IMG/VR virus record: IMGVR_UViG_3300007735_000712
Span: 1 to 39,340 of that record
From: a virus
Reading direction: 5' to 3' (one strand)
Length of the DNA: 39,340 nt
Shown: positions 8,930-15,993 of the stretch, one piece after another
Position numbering within the stretch: the stretch's first letter is position 1
How the letters are laid out: every line of letters begins with the position of its first letter
Position numbers and translations under genes: made by a program
The notes under the pieces: generated by a model
What the model was told of the DNA's origin: nothing
Seen by the model: only the letters and a program-made list of their open reading frames with translations
The model's database searches: none

Positions 8930-10195
8930 CTAGTTCGCTGCCATGATGACCCAGTTAGTGCCATCACTAACAAGCGTAGCGAACTTACCAGCAGTGGCAG
9001 CAAGAATCGCAGTGCCAGCCGTAGAAGGAGACGTAATCGGAACAACATTCGACGAAGCACTAACAACCGTAAAAGCCGCAACATTACGAATTGTAATCTC
9101 GCGACCAGTCCACGACGAAGCAGTAGGAAGCGTCACCGTAATGGTCGCAGTGCCATTACAAGTAATCCAATTCTCATTAGTCGCAACAGAAAAGTTTCCG
9201 GTCTTCGGTACGGGAGCGCCACGACCAAGCGAACCACTGCGAATCGTGACAAAACCATTCTGATCAACACGCACACGCTCAGTCTGCGAATTCGCACTAG
9301 AACCAGTCGTACTAGCAAGAGCCGTAAAAACGCTGACATTACCACCAACGCCCGTGCCAGTACCAGCACCACCATAGATGCTGAAGTTCGCACCAGCAAT
9401 ATCAGTACCACTACCACCAGTGGCCCGAATGCTTGTCGCGGTAGGAGAAGCAGCAGTCTCACCATTGCCAATGTAAAGAACACCACCATTGGTGATACGC
9501 ATACGCTCAACAAGCGTCGTGCTGCCACTAGGAGTCGTGCTAAACAAAAGAGCACCCGGACTAGATCCAGCACCACCAGCACCATCACTGATCGCGGAAA
9601 CCTGCGCAGCGTTAGCGTACGCGGAACCAGTGTGCGAATCGAAGATAACGCTACCGATAATGTCACTCGCGTTTGTGGCTCCTGCCGTACGACTCTTCTG
9701 GAGCCGGAACGCTGCGGCGCTCGCATCAGCGGTAGTGTTGATGAGGAAAAGCCGGGGATACGTCGTGGTGGCAGTCGTCGCCGTGAGAGCCGTGCCGTCT
9801 GCGCTGAACGACCACACATCATTGTCAAACAGGCTCTTCCAAGCCGAACCGTTATACGCGAGCGTCTGATTCGTGTCCGTCTCGTAAATGCACTGACCAG
9901 CAAAAGGCGTGAGCGGCCTAGTCGTGCTGGTGCAGATAATGATATTTCCGAGTCCGCACCAAGCGTTGCCGCCAGTCAGATTGAGATATACGAAGAGTTC
10001 GTCAAGCGTGGAGTCAAAAACAATCTGTCCGATGGTGGGCGTGAGTGCGGTTCGCTGTGTGGTGGTGAGCGTCTGGATCTGATCGTTGGCGGTCTTGATG
10101 CCAACATCCATCGTGTTGAGGACGGCAGCCGTGATGGGCGTGCTGGTGTCCGGGTAGTCGGCGAAGCCGGAAGGATAGGGGCGCGTATACGGCAT
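8930..10195 (-). CDS. Tail fibre or spike-like protein
   Basis: 421 residues, low in charged residues and rich in Thr, Ser, Ala and Gly. Two short modules of the type GQxIYxTDTNQxLAYNGSAWKS occur near 50-85 and 95-130, a module also found in the next gene and in the collar protein. The C terminus (about 330-421) is a beta-rich head ending in VSDGTNWVIM, a common end of phage fibre proteins. ATG start overlaps the stop of the preceding gene (TAATG). It probably contributes to receptor binding or head decoration. Confidence 0.75.
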   Translation of the reverse strand: MPYTRPYPSGFADYPDTSTPITAAVLNTMDVGIKTANDQIQTLTTTQRTALTPTIGQIVFDSTLDELFVYLNLTGGNAWCGLGNIIICTSTTRPLTPFAGQCIYETDTNQTLAYNGSAWKSLFDNDVWSFSADGTALTATTATTTYPRLFLINTTADASAAAFRLQKSRTAGATNASDIIGSVIFDSHTGSAYANAAQVSAISDGAGGAGSSPGALLFSTTPSGSTTLVERMRITNGGVLYIGNGETAASPTATSIRATGGSGTDIAGANFSIYGGAGTGTGVGGNVSVFTALASTTGSSANSQTERVRVDQNGFVTIRSGSLGRGAPVPKTGNFSVATNENWITCNGTATITVTLPTASSWTGREITIRNVAAFTVVSASSNVVPITSPSTAGTAILAATAGKFATLVSDGTNWVIMAAN

Positions 10196-10953
10196 TACGA
10201 CATCACATAAAATCTGTAATAAATCGTTACCGACGAAAGAAGTGTTTGCGTATTTGTAATACGAATTCCAGTTGGAGAAACATTATCCTGATACAAACCA
10301 CTGCTCAAAGTAGTTGAATTAGTCGACCCGGTCATACCCCTCCAACAAGGATAACGATAAGCGGCTGGCTTATCGCTTGGGAAAATAAATTCAACAGACG
10401 AAGTTACATACGGACTGGTGTGAAAAAAAGCGTTTGTTTGATTGACGTTTCCAGAGCCAGTATAAGTATTGCTAAATTGCCCGTAACTCCAATTATACAA
10501 AGCAGATGAAAGAAGAGATGCGCCACTCATAAACTGAAAATAAGGCTGCGGTGAACCACTTGAAACGCATTCCATTTCCATTGTTACAGACCTAAATCCA
10601 GATGGCAAAGTAATATCAGCGCTTCCGCCCGAAGCAATTACAGTAGTTGTTCCGGTAGAAAACAAATACTTTGATGGCGTAACCCAAGAAGAACCGTTCC
10701 ACACTTCCATAACGCCCTTAGTGCTGTTATAGATCTGCGTACCAGTAGTCACACCAGTCAACGCATCGCGCTGCGTCGTCGTATACGACTGAACGCCCTT
10801 AAGGATGTCGGTCGTATTGGTAGCGATGTTTGCTTCGTTGGTGCTAATGCGCGATTCGTGATCCTGAATGTCCGCGCTAATGATGTTATACGCGCTCGCA
10901 GGAAACTGCTGACCAGCACTAACGGTACTAGGAGTCGGAGTCGTGTACGTCAC
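10195..10953 (-). CDS. Second fibre-like protein
   Basis: 252 residues from the GTG at 10953. I chose this start because a TACACT -10 box lies seven bases upstream, there is no ribosome binding site, and a longer frame would overlap the gene before it. It opens with a coiled-coil stretch (about 25-55), then the TTTQRDALTG...WNGSSWVTP module shared with its neighbour, then a beta-sandwich-like C-terminal domain of about 150 residues rich in Ser, Tyr and aromatic residues. Likely a trimeric fibre with a receptor-binding tip. The 3' half is visibly richer in A and T than its neighbours, which may mark recent exchange of the tip. Confidence 0.75.
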   Translation of the reverse strand: MTYTTPTPSTVSAGQQFPASAYNIISADIQDHESRISTNEANIATNTTDILKGVQSYTTTQRDALTGVTTGTQIYNSTKGVMEVWNGSSWVTPSKYLFSTGTTTVIASGGSADITLPSGFRSVTMEMECVSSGSPQPYFQFMSGASLLSSALYNWSYGQFSNTYTGSGNVNQTNAFFHTSPYVTSSVEFIFPSDKPAAYRYPCWRGMTGSTNSTTLSSGLYQDNVSPTGIRITNTQTLLSSVTIYYRFYVMS

Positions 10954-10960
10954 GGCTCGT

Positions 10961-10966
10961 AGTGTA
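10961..10966 (-). promoter_or_regulatory. -10 box TACACT of a leaderless fibre gene
   Basis: TACACT lies seven bases before the GTG at 10953 and is preceded by TGC, giving an extended -10 (TGN-TACACT). No ribosome binding site is present, so the transcript would begin at or next to the start codon. Confidence 0.5.
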
Positions 10967-10978
10967 GCAACAAGCGCG

Positions 10979-11269
10979 CTAGTAAAGCGCGATAATGCGC
11001 GTAGCATCAGTTCCAGTCGCATAAATACGACGCGCACGAATTGGAACAGTAAACCCGACCTGAAACGTCAACGTCACCGGAGACGAATCGCCCCACAACA
11101 ACACCTTGATATCCGTCGTAGACCCGCCCGTCCCCTTATGCACATTCAAAGCGCGCGGAATCTCAACAAGATCCGTCGTATCATTCGGCGTAATTTCTAC
11201 CGCGCGAATATACGGCGACAGAATGCTCTGCTCGCTAGAAGCAAAATTATTGATAGGGCCGTTAGGCAT
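10979..11269 (-). CDS. Small beta-rich virion-region protein
   Basis: 96 residues, ATG overlapping the stop of the previous gene (TGATG). The sequence alternates hydrophobic and polar residues in beta strands (for example VTLTFQVGFTVPI) with no Cys, signal or membrane segment. Its position among fibre and head genes suggests a small head or tail decoration protein. I do not recognise a family. Confidence 0.65.
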   Translation of the reverse strand: MPNGPINNFASSEQSILSPYIRAVEITPNDTTDLVEIPRALNVHKGTGGSTTDIKVLLWGDSSPVTLTFQVGFTVPIRARRIYATGTDATRIIALY

Positions 11270-11667
11270 CAGTAGCCAGCACCCATTGGCCCACCAGTGG
11301 TGCCAACGGGCATCTGACCACTCATACCACTCATCTCCTGCGACGGAAGCGGCGGAGTAGCACCAGCACCACTCATCATCGGAGGCAACGGAGCAGACAC
11401 AGCCTGCTCGCCAGCAGGATTCGGCGTCGGAAGCGAAGCGATCAGCATCATGATCTGCTTCTGCATCTCCTCCTGCATCATCGCCATCTGACGCTGATGA
11501 TCAGCCATCTGCATAGACTGGGCCTGCGCCAACTGCGCCATGCCCGGAAGAGCAGCAACAGCCGGAGGAACATCCGAAGGAGCAGCAGGAGGCATCGGAG
11601 CAGCAGCAACAGGCGGAGCCGGAGGAATCATCGGCCCCGCATTCATCATGCTCGGATCAACAGCCAC
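11269..11667 (-). CDS. Met/Pro/Ala-rich protein with a short helix
   Basis: 132 residues from the GTG at 11667. The ends are low-complexity Pro-Ala-Met-Gly sequence; the middle (about 45-75) is an amphipathic Met/Gln helix (QMADHQRQMAMMQEEMQKQ). It directly follows the Dps-like gene, and a TAGGAT -10 box lies six bases before its start. It is probably a small, partly disordered virion or assembly protein. Function unknown. Confidence 0.65.
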   Translation of the reverse strand: MAVDPSMMNAGPMIPPAPPVAAAPMPPAAPSDVPPAVAALPGMAQLAQAQSMQMADHQRQMAMMQEEMQKQIMMLIASLPTPNPAGEQAVSAPLPPMMSGAGATPPLPSQEMSGMSGQMPVGTTGGPMGAGY

Positions 11668-11673
11668 GCGAAT

Positions 11674-11679
11674 ATCCTA
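11674..11679 (-). promoter_or_regulatory. -10 box TAGGAT of a leaderless gene
   Basis: TAGGAT ends six bases before the GTG at 11667 and is preceded by TGA (extended -10 pattern), which is also the stop codon of the Dps-like gene. There is no ribosome binding site between box and start codon. Confidence 0.5.
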
Positions 11680-12309
11680 TCACTTCTGGAACGAGGTGAT
11701 CTGCCACTGGAACTTCTGATGCGTATCAAGACGATCCGCAAGGAAATTCAGAATGCCCTGCTCGCGATACTTATCAGCACAATCAATCGTGTCCTTCAAC
11801 TGGCTAATAAGACCAGAATTCATCTCGCTAAGGCACTTCAGCATTTCATCAACGCCTTCGCACTCGTCAGGCTGGCCAAACTCAATATCAACCATCTGAT
11901 CCAACTTGCGAATGCTCTCAGCGATGCCATCCAATGATTCCCAAGCGTCCGTGTAAATCTCTTCGAAGAACTCGTGGAACTCGGAGAAATCCGAACCGAC
12001 GACGTTCCAATGGAACTGGTGCGCGGTGATGTAGTACGTGCTGACGTTGTTCAGCAAGTTCTGAAGTTCGCCTGCGAGCGATCCGCTCGGAGCAGGCTCG
12101 GTTTCGGGCGGATGATTTCCGCCTTCAGCCTTGTCTTCGGTCGTGTCGTCTTCAGCCTTCTGATTCGACATGGGCTTCTCGGCGGACTGATTATCCATCG
12201 TATCGTTGTGCATCATGTCGTGCGCAGATGCGCTCATCGGCTTCATCCGCATCAGCGCAATGCTGATCTGCGGCTCCTGCTTCTTCTTCAACTTATCAAT
12301 AGCAGCCAC
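11680..12309 (-). CDS. Dps-like ferritin with an N-terminal extension
   Basis: 209 residues, GTG start at 12309 chosen because AAGGAG lies six bases upstream. Residues about 80-209 are a Dps domain. The five ferroxidase positions are in place: His100 (in HW), His112, Glu116, Asp127 and Glu131, with exactly the spacing of E. coli Dps His51, His63, Asp67, Asp78 and Glu82 (Glu replaces Asp67). The end, HQKFQWQITSF, matches the last Dps helix. Residues 1-80 are an extra Met-, Lys- and acid-rich tail, far longer than usual. Dps shells of 12 subunits oxidise and store iron and can coat DNA. The gene lies in the head/packaging region, so a virion or late role is possible. Confidence 0.85.
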   Translation of the reverse strand: MAAIDKLKKKQEPQISIALMRMKPMSASAHDMMHNDTMDNQSAEKPMSNQKAEDDTTEDKAEGGNHPPETEPAPSGSLAGELQNLLNNVSTYYITAHQFHWNVVGSDFSEFHEFFEEIYTDAWESLDGIAESIRKLDQMVDIEFGQPDECEGVDEMLKCLSEMNSGLISQLKDTIDCADKYREQGILNFLADRLDTHQKFQWQITSFQK

Positions 12310-12461
12310 TAGTTGCTCCTTGCGCGACCAGCAGCAGCACGCCGCTGAAACTCTTCCTTACCAAGTTTCTTCCGCCCGATCCACGCAGCAAGCGCCCTAG
12401 GATCCTCAGACCCCTTAGCCCTCAAAGACTTTACAAGACGCTCGTACTTCGACGCTGCCAT
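12309..12461 (-). CDS. Small basic protein with ALAAWI motif
   Basis: 50 residues, ATG at 12461, stop overlapping the GTG of the Dps-like gene by one base (TAGTG), so the two are translationally linked. It contains DPRALAAWIGRKKLG, a motif shared with the 61-residue protein at 12995-13180. It is strongly basic at its C terminus (RAAAGRARSN). Similar short proteins occur in many phages, usually without a known function; a virion DNA-binding role is plausible. Confidence 0.7.
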   Translation of the reverse strand: MAASKYERLVKSLRAKGSEDPRALAAWIGRKKLGKEEFQRRAAAGRARSN

Positions 12462-12468
12462 GCGTTGG

Positions 12469-12654
12469 CTACTTGGCCGCCGGATTCATCTTCTTGATCA
12501 ACTTGCCAGAAAGATTCTTAAAACGATTCTCCTTGGCAATCATCTTAATATCCTTTTTCCGGGGGTGACCGGGAGAGTTGTACGCGCCGCCGGTCGCAGA
12601 ATTCCAAACAGGAGCGTCCGGGTTCGTAACCTTGTTGATATCCATCTGAGGCAT
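12469..12654 (-). CDS. Small basic protein sharing its N terminus with a virion protein
   Basis: 61 residues, ATG at 12654 with a TATAGT -10 box six bases before it. The first residues, MPQMDINKVTNPDAPVWN, closely resemble MPQFDVNPVTNPGAPV of the 426-residue virion protein at 34350-35630. The remainder is Lys-rich. The shared head segment may be a docking or packaging signal; function otherwise unknown. Confidence 0.7.
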   Translation of the reverse strand: MPQMDINKVTNPDAPVWNSATGGAYNSPGHPRKKDIKMIAKENRFKNLSGKLIKKMNPAAK

Positions 12655-12660
12655 ACCGGA

Positions 12661-12666
12661 ACTATA
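12661..12666 (-). promoter_or_regulatory. -10 box TATAGT of a leaderless gene
   Basis: TATAGT ends six bases before the ATG at 12654, with TCCGGT between. No ribosome binding site is present. Confidence 0.55.
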
Positions 12667-12668
12667 CC

Positions 12669-12995
12669 CTACTTGTCGGTCTTGTTACGAAGCGAATTAG
12701 CAAGACGACGACTCCACGACGCTCCAGCATCCCCACCCCACGCCTGCCACGCCACATACCCCGGCGTCTCCTTACCAGCAGCACCCCAATCAGGCTTCCG
12801 ATCAACAGCGTGCCGAGCAAAAAACGAGTGCATACGCATCACATGATCCCGCGTAAGCGGAGCACCACTCGCGATCTTCCTCGCACGATCAGCAGTAGCA
12901 GGCTCAAACCCGCCACCAGCCTTGCCCTTCGATACGAGGTCTAGTCCGCGACGAGCCGCGCTACGCGCACCAGCAGGAGGAACAAACCCGCTCAC
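12669..12995 (-). CDS. Phage protein of the 'FARHxxD...WGGDAG' family
   Basis: 108 residues, GTG start overlapping the preceding stop by one base (TAGTG). It contains the conserved run ARRGLDL...DHVMRMHSFFARHAVD...GYVAWQAWGGDAG. This module is widespread in phages, alone or attached to head-assembly or protease proteins, and is of unknown biochemical role. Here it sits between terminase and head genes, as usual. Confidence 0.8.
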   Translation of the reverse strand: MSGFVPPAGARSAARRGLDLVSKGKAGGGFEPATADRARKIASGAPLTRDHVMRMHSFFARHAVDRKPDWGAAGKETPGYVAWQAWGGDAGASWSRRLANSLRNKTDK

Positions 12996-13180
12996 TACTT
13001 CTTCTTCGCAGCAGCCGCCGCGCGCCCCTTCGCCATGATATGCGACCAGCCCTTAGCCCCATACTTGCGCCGCATGATATACGCGGCGAGCGCGTTCGAA
13101 TCCTTCCCGCTCTTCTTCTTCAACGTCGCGGCGAGTTTCTTGAAATCACCCTCGTGATACTTGGATTCGGGAGTGGACAT
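12995..13180 (-). CDS. Small basic protein with ALAAYI motif
   Basis: 61 residues when read from the ATG at 13180, chosen because a TATCCT -10 box lies exactly six bases upstream; an upstream ATG at 13195 would place the box inside the gene. It holds NALAAYIMRRKYG, the same motif as the 50-residue protein at 12309-12461, and ends in an Ala/Lys-rich tail (GRAAAAAKKK). Probably a paralogue of that protein and likely nucleic-acid binding. Confidence 0.7.
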   Translation of the reverse strand: MSTPESKYHEGDFKKLAATLKKKSGKDSNALAAYIMRRKYGAKGWSHIMAKGRAAAAAKKK

Positions 13181-13186
13181 ACGCAT

Positions 13187-13192
13187 AGGATA
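13187..13192 (-). promoter_or_regulatory. -10 box TATCCT of a leaderless gene
   Basis: TATCCT ends six bases before the ATG at 13180 (ATGCGT between). There is no ribosome binding site. Confidence 0.45.
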
Positions 13193-13209
13193 CATGGTAT
13201 GGTGCGCGA

Positions 13210-13260
13210 GCGGCTAGGAGCCATCAACCCTCCCGCTCACTCGCGGATGCTCCTAGCCGC
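13210..13260 (-). other. 12-base inverted repeat at the terminase stop, possible pseudoknot
   Basis: GCGGCTAGGAGC (13210-13221) and GCTCCTAGCCGC (13249-13260) pair perfectly across a 27-base loop. On the minus-strand RNA the TAG stop of the large terminase lies in the 5' arm. The loop contains CGCGAG, which can pair with CTCGCG starting at the end of the 3' arm, so a pseudoknot or a switch between two stems is possible. It could end transcription or protect the 3' end of the terminase mRNA. Confidence 0.65.
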
Positions 13261-14833
13261 GACCAATAACAAAACGCGGCGCGCGCTTCTGAATAGATTC
13301 GGGCTTCTTCGGCTTAGGACGCTCCACAAGTCTGATCGGAGCGACCGCTTCTTGCTGCCACACGGCCTGTGCGCCAGCCATTGCCATCACAAGATCGTCG
13401 TGACACCCCTCATCAGCCTCAGGGCGCGGCTCTTTCCCATTCCTATCCCGATACACGAACGTGCGCATCTCGTCAATAAGGGCTTCGCTGCGAATACGAT
13501 GCGGCTCGTCGCGAACAGCGGCCTGTAGCGCGGCCAGCATCAGAGGACGAGTGGCGCTTGTCGTGTTCCACCCGAGCGTCTGATCGTATCTTGTCCGTAC
13601 ATGCAACTGGTTCTGCGAACGCCAAATATTCGGATACCCCATATTGTTCTTCAACTGCGTCAAAACAGCCGTTCCCGGCCCGTTCCGCTCCACGGCGATC
13701 AACGCATCGTTATACAAGCGTCCAAGTCGCGCCAGATCATCAGCGAACTCGTCAACATCAGCGCGATAACGAATCTCAGCGACCTGAACGCCCGTGTCCA
13801 AGCGTAGAACTTCGGCTACGGAGTAGTCTTCGCCACTGCCAGTGCCGCCACGCGCCTCTCGGCGCTCGTACTCGCCGAAACTGACCGAACCAGCCACGTC
13901 AGCAAAAATTAGGTACCGCAAGTCCGGTTTTGGATTCTCCCACATTCGCATTCCACCCTTGGAATCCTCGTAGAATTCGACTTTTCCGCCCGGAACAGGC
14001 ATCCCACGCACAAAACCACGCTTCTTCGCGGGTGTGACGACAAGATTTTCTAGAAAACCAAAGTATTGGCGGCCCGTTGTCTCGCAGAACTCGCCCAAAA
14101 CGCGAATTTTGTACGCAGCAGAGTCTTCTCCCCACTGCTGCTTCGCGTCTTGCACCCATTCTTGCGTGATAAGCGCCTTTTTTGCCTCCGCACTGACGCG
14201 CTCTCCGGTGAAACACGGAGCGTCGAACGCGCTCATATGCACTCCGTACCATCCAGAGTCCTTCTGGAACGCCTTATAGAACGTCCCAGTAGGCCGCGTC
14301 GGGTTCCCAATCAACAAGACGCGCGCCTCGTCAGCCGTGAGAAAGCCCTCTGCTGCTTCGTAAATCGCCTCATCCACACCACTGGCCTCGTCTACGACAA
14401 GCATCATGCGTGGCGCGTGATGACCCTGAAAACGCTCCGGCTTATCCGTCGAAAGGCCCATCGCGAACCAGTCTGAGCGGACTTCTAGCGAGGATTTGAA
14501 TATCTTCCCGAACGCATCCTTGCCGCCCGGAATCTTCGAATGCCGCACTGCGATCTCGCGCCACAAGAGTTGCTCCACCTGACTCCATGTAGGCGCGGTC
14601 GTGATGACGCGGCACGGCCCTTCGGTCATGAAATCAAGCACCGCAGTCGCCGCAGTTGCCGTCTTGCCAACCCCGTGACACGAGCGAACGGCCACTCGCT
14701 TGTGCTTGCGGAGCGCCTTCAGAATCTCGCGCTGTTTCGACCACGCCTCAAAGCCAAACAAGTTCTTGGCCTTCCACACCGGGTCAGCCATCTTTGCGCG
14801 CAACTCAAGCGCAGCACGATCCACACCGCTCAT
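13253..14833 (-). CDS. Terminase large subunit
   Basis: 526 residues, ATG start. The ATPase half has Walker A SCHGVGKT at 51-58, Walker B MMLVVDEA at 143-150 and a coupling motif VLLIGNPT at 172-179. The nuclease half has an acidic FADVAG at 310-315, AVERNGPG near 381-388 and a late HDD motif, as in RNase-H-like terminase nucleases. It cuts and pumps DNA into the head through the portal. It starts only four bases after a tRNA gene, with no ribosome binding site, so its translation probably depends on processing or on coupling to the small subunit. Confidence 0.95.
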   Translation of the reverse strand: MSGVDRAALELRAKMADPVWKAKNLFGFEAWSKQREILKALRKHKRVAVRSCHGVGKTATAATAVLDFMTEGPCRVITTAPTWSQVEQLLWREIAVRHSKIPGGKDAFGKIFKSSLEVRSDWFAMGLSTDKPERFQGHHAPRMMLVVDEASGVDEAIYEAAEGFLTADEARVLLIGNPTRPTGTFYKAFQKDSGWYGVHMSAFDAPCFTGERVSAEAKKALITQEWVQDAKQQWGEDSAAYKIRVLGEFCETTGRQYFGFLENLVVTPAKKRGFVRGMPVPGGKVEFYEDSKGGMRMWENPKPDLRYLIFADVAGSVSFGEYERREARGGTGSGEDYSVAEVLRLDTGVQVAEIRYRADVDEFADDLARLGRLYNDALIAVERNGPGTAVLTQLKNNMGYPNIWRSQNQLHVRTRYDQTLGWNTTSATRPLMLAALQAAVRDEPHRIRSEALIDEMRTFVYRDRNGKEPRPEADEGCHDDLVMAMAGAQAVWQQEAVAPIRLVERPKPKKPESIQKRAPRFVIGRG

Positions 14834-14837
14834 TTAA

Positions 14838-14920
14838 TGCCCTGAGAGGGAATCGAACCCCCACGCCTCGCGGCAACGGATTTTGAATCCGTCGTGTCTA
14901 CCAGTTCCACCATCAGGGCA
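14838..14920 (-). tRNA. tRNA-Leu(CAA)
   Basis: 83 bases fold as a class II tRNA: a perfect 7-pair acceptor stem (TGCCCTG/CAGGGCA), a D arm with GGTGG...GGTAGACAC typical of tRNA-Leu, anticodon stem ACGGA/TCCGT around loop TTCAAAA (anticodon CAA, reading UUG), a long variable arm and a T arm with GGTTCGATTCC. CCA is not encoded. It lies four bases from the small-terminase stop and four bases from the large-terminase ATG. Confidence 0.95.
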
Positions 14921-14924
14921 AGAA

Positions 14925-15464
14925 TCACGCAGCATCATCAGGCTCAACTACTACTTCGCCTTCGATCTGCACCACCGCCTGCGCCTCCTCCAACGGAATC
15001 TGCGCCAACTGCATCAACGAAAACGTCTGCGGCCCCACCTCATGCTCAACCTGCTCCTGCTTCGCAAACCCAAACGAACGCTCCAACTGCCACGCAGCAG
15101 GCTTCCAATCACCCTCCTCCACCGCCTCATTCATCACACGAAGATTCCGCTTCAAATGCTTCTTCCTCGCCTCATAAAACCTATCAGCAAACTCAATATA
15201 CATCTTCTTCTCACGAAGTTTCCCACCACGAAGCGCAGTCACAAACGTATGCTCCGACACACCAAGCACACGCGCAATCGCCTTCTCAAACGCACCCAAC
15301 GCCGCCATCTCAATCGCCTCCTCCATCTGCTCACTCGTCAACTCAGAAGGCTTCACCGAAGGCAAATACGACGACACAAGAAAATCCTCACGCCCCAACC
15401 CGAAACGCGCAGCACCCTCCTCCTCATCCTCACGCCTCAACTTCAAATCAGCACGCTTCGTCAC
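14925..15464 (-). CDS. Terminase small subunit
   Basis: 179 residues from the GTG at 15464, chosen because it overlaps the preceding stop as GTGA and has GGGGG seven bases upstream. An HTH-like stretch (AFEKAIARVLGVSEHTFVTAL) in the first half would bind DNA. The C-terminal half carries the ARKKHLKRNLRVMNEAVEEGDWKPAAWQLER pattern common in small terminases, in pieces of helix, and an acidic tail. The gene precedes the tRNA and the large subunit. It recognises the packaging site. Confidence 0.8.
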   Translation of the reverse strand: MTKRADLKLRREDEEEGAARFGLGREDFLVSSYLPSVKPSELTSEQMEEAIEMAALGAFEKAIARVLGVSEHTFVTALRGGKLREKKMYIEFADRFYEARKKHLKRNLRVMNEAVEEGDWKPAAWQLERSFGFAKQEQVEHEVGPQTFSLMQLAQIPLEEAQAVVQIEGEVVVEPDDAA

Positions 15465-15601
15465 AACCAATCCCCCACACGAATACCAGACACAACCTCA
15501 AACACCACCCACGCATCATACTCGCACGCCGCATGAACCACAACCTCACCGACACGCCCCGACTCAAACACACACGAAAACACCCAACAAGAAAATTCCA
15601 T
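15461..15601 (-). CDS. 46-residue protein coupled to the small terminase
   Basis: ATG at 15601, stop overlapping the small-terminase GTG (GTGA). The sequence is short, aromatic- and Val-rich (for example DAWVVFEVVSG) with three Cys in the first half and no membrane helix of full length. Tight coupling supports that it is translated. No family recognised. Confidence 0.55.
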   Translation of the reverse strand: MEFSCWVFSCVFESGRVGEVVVHAACEYDAWVVFEVVSGIRVGDWL

Positions 15602-15603
15602 CT

Positions 15604-15981
15604 CTAATACGACGGAGGAATAACAACCCCCGATGATTGCCCCCTCTCGCTTCTACGAAAATTAGACCCAAAAGGCCTCAAACCACCAGCAGCACTAATC
15701 TGCCAACGCGAAGGAGTAAACGACCACCCACCACCAGATTTAACCCAATTACCACCCGGAGTACGCTTTGAAGAATACACCGATTCAGAACTAAACGTTG
15801 GATGACTAGGCTTTTTCCACTTATCAGACAAATGCCCCCTACCAGCAATACTTGAAGGATTCTCCAACCACGCGCCACGCAAATCATAATCCTTTACATC
15901 ACCGCTACGTCCAGCCTTCTTAGCAGCCAACTTAAAAGCCAATTCCTTGTAAGGAGACAAATGAGTGTCATACCTGCCCAT
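15604..15981 (-). CDS. Phage protein of the 'DYDLRGAW...HPTFS' family
   Basis: 125 residues from the ATG at 15981, chosen because a perfect TATAAT box lies six bases before it. The sequence DYDLRGAWLENP...GHLSDKWKKPSHPTFSSES is the core of a small phage family of unknown role found near head and packaging genes. The C-terminal half is rich in Ser, Gly and Arg. It is the first gene of the packaging/head transcription unit. Confidence 0.75.
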   Translation of the reverse strand: MGRYDTHLSPYKELAFKLAAKKAGRSGDVKDYDLRGAWLENPSSIAGRGHLSDKWKKPSHPTFSSESVYSSKRTPGGNWVKSGGGWSFTPSRWQISAAGGLRPFGSNFRRSERGQSSGVVIPPSY

Positions 15982-15987
15982 AACAAA

Positions 15988-15993
15988 ATTATA
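15988..15993 (-). promoter_or_regulatory. -10 box TATAAT, leaderless start of the packaging operon
   Basis: A perfect TATAAT ends six bases before the ATG at 15981 (TTTGTT between). A TTGTGT element lies 15 bases upstream and a better -35 is not evident. Transcription should begin at the A of ATG. Confidence 0.65.

Noticed and set aside
14838-14920. tRNA as an integration (att) site
   Set aside because: No integrase and no second copy of the tRNA 3' end was seen; the tRNA is complete and lies between terminase genes.
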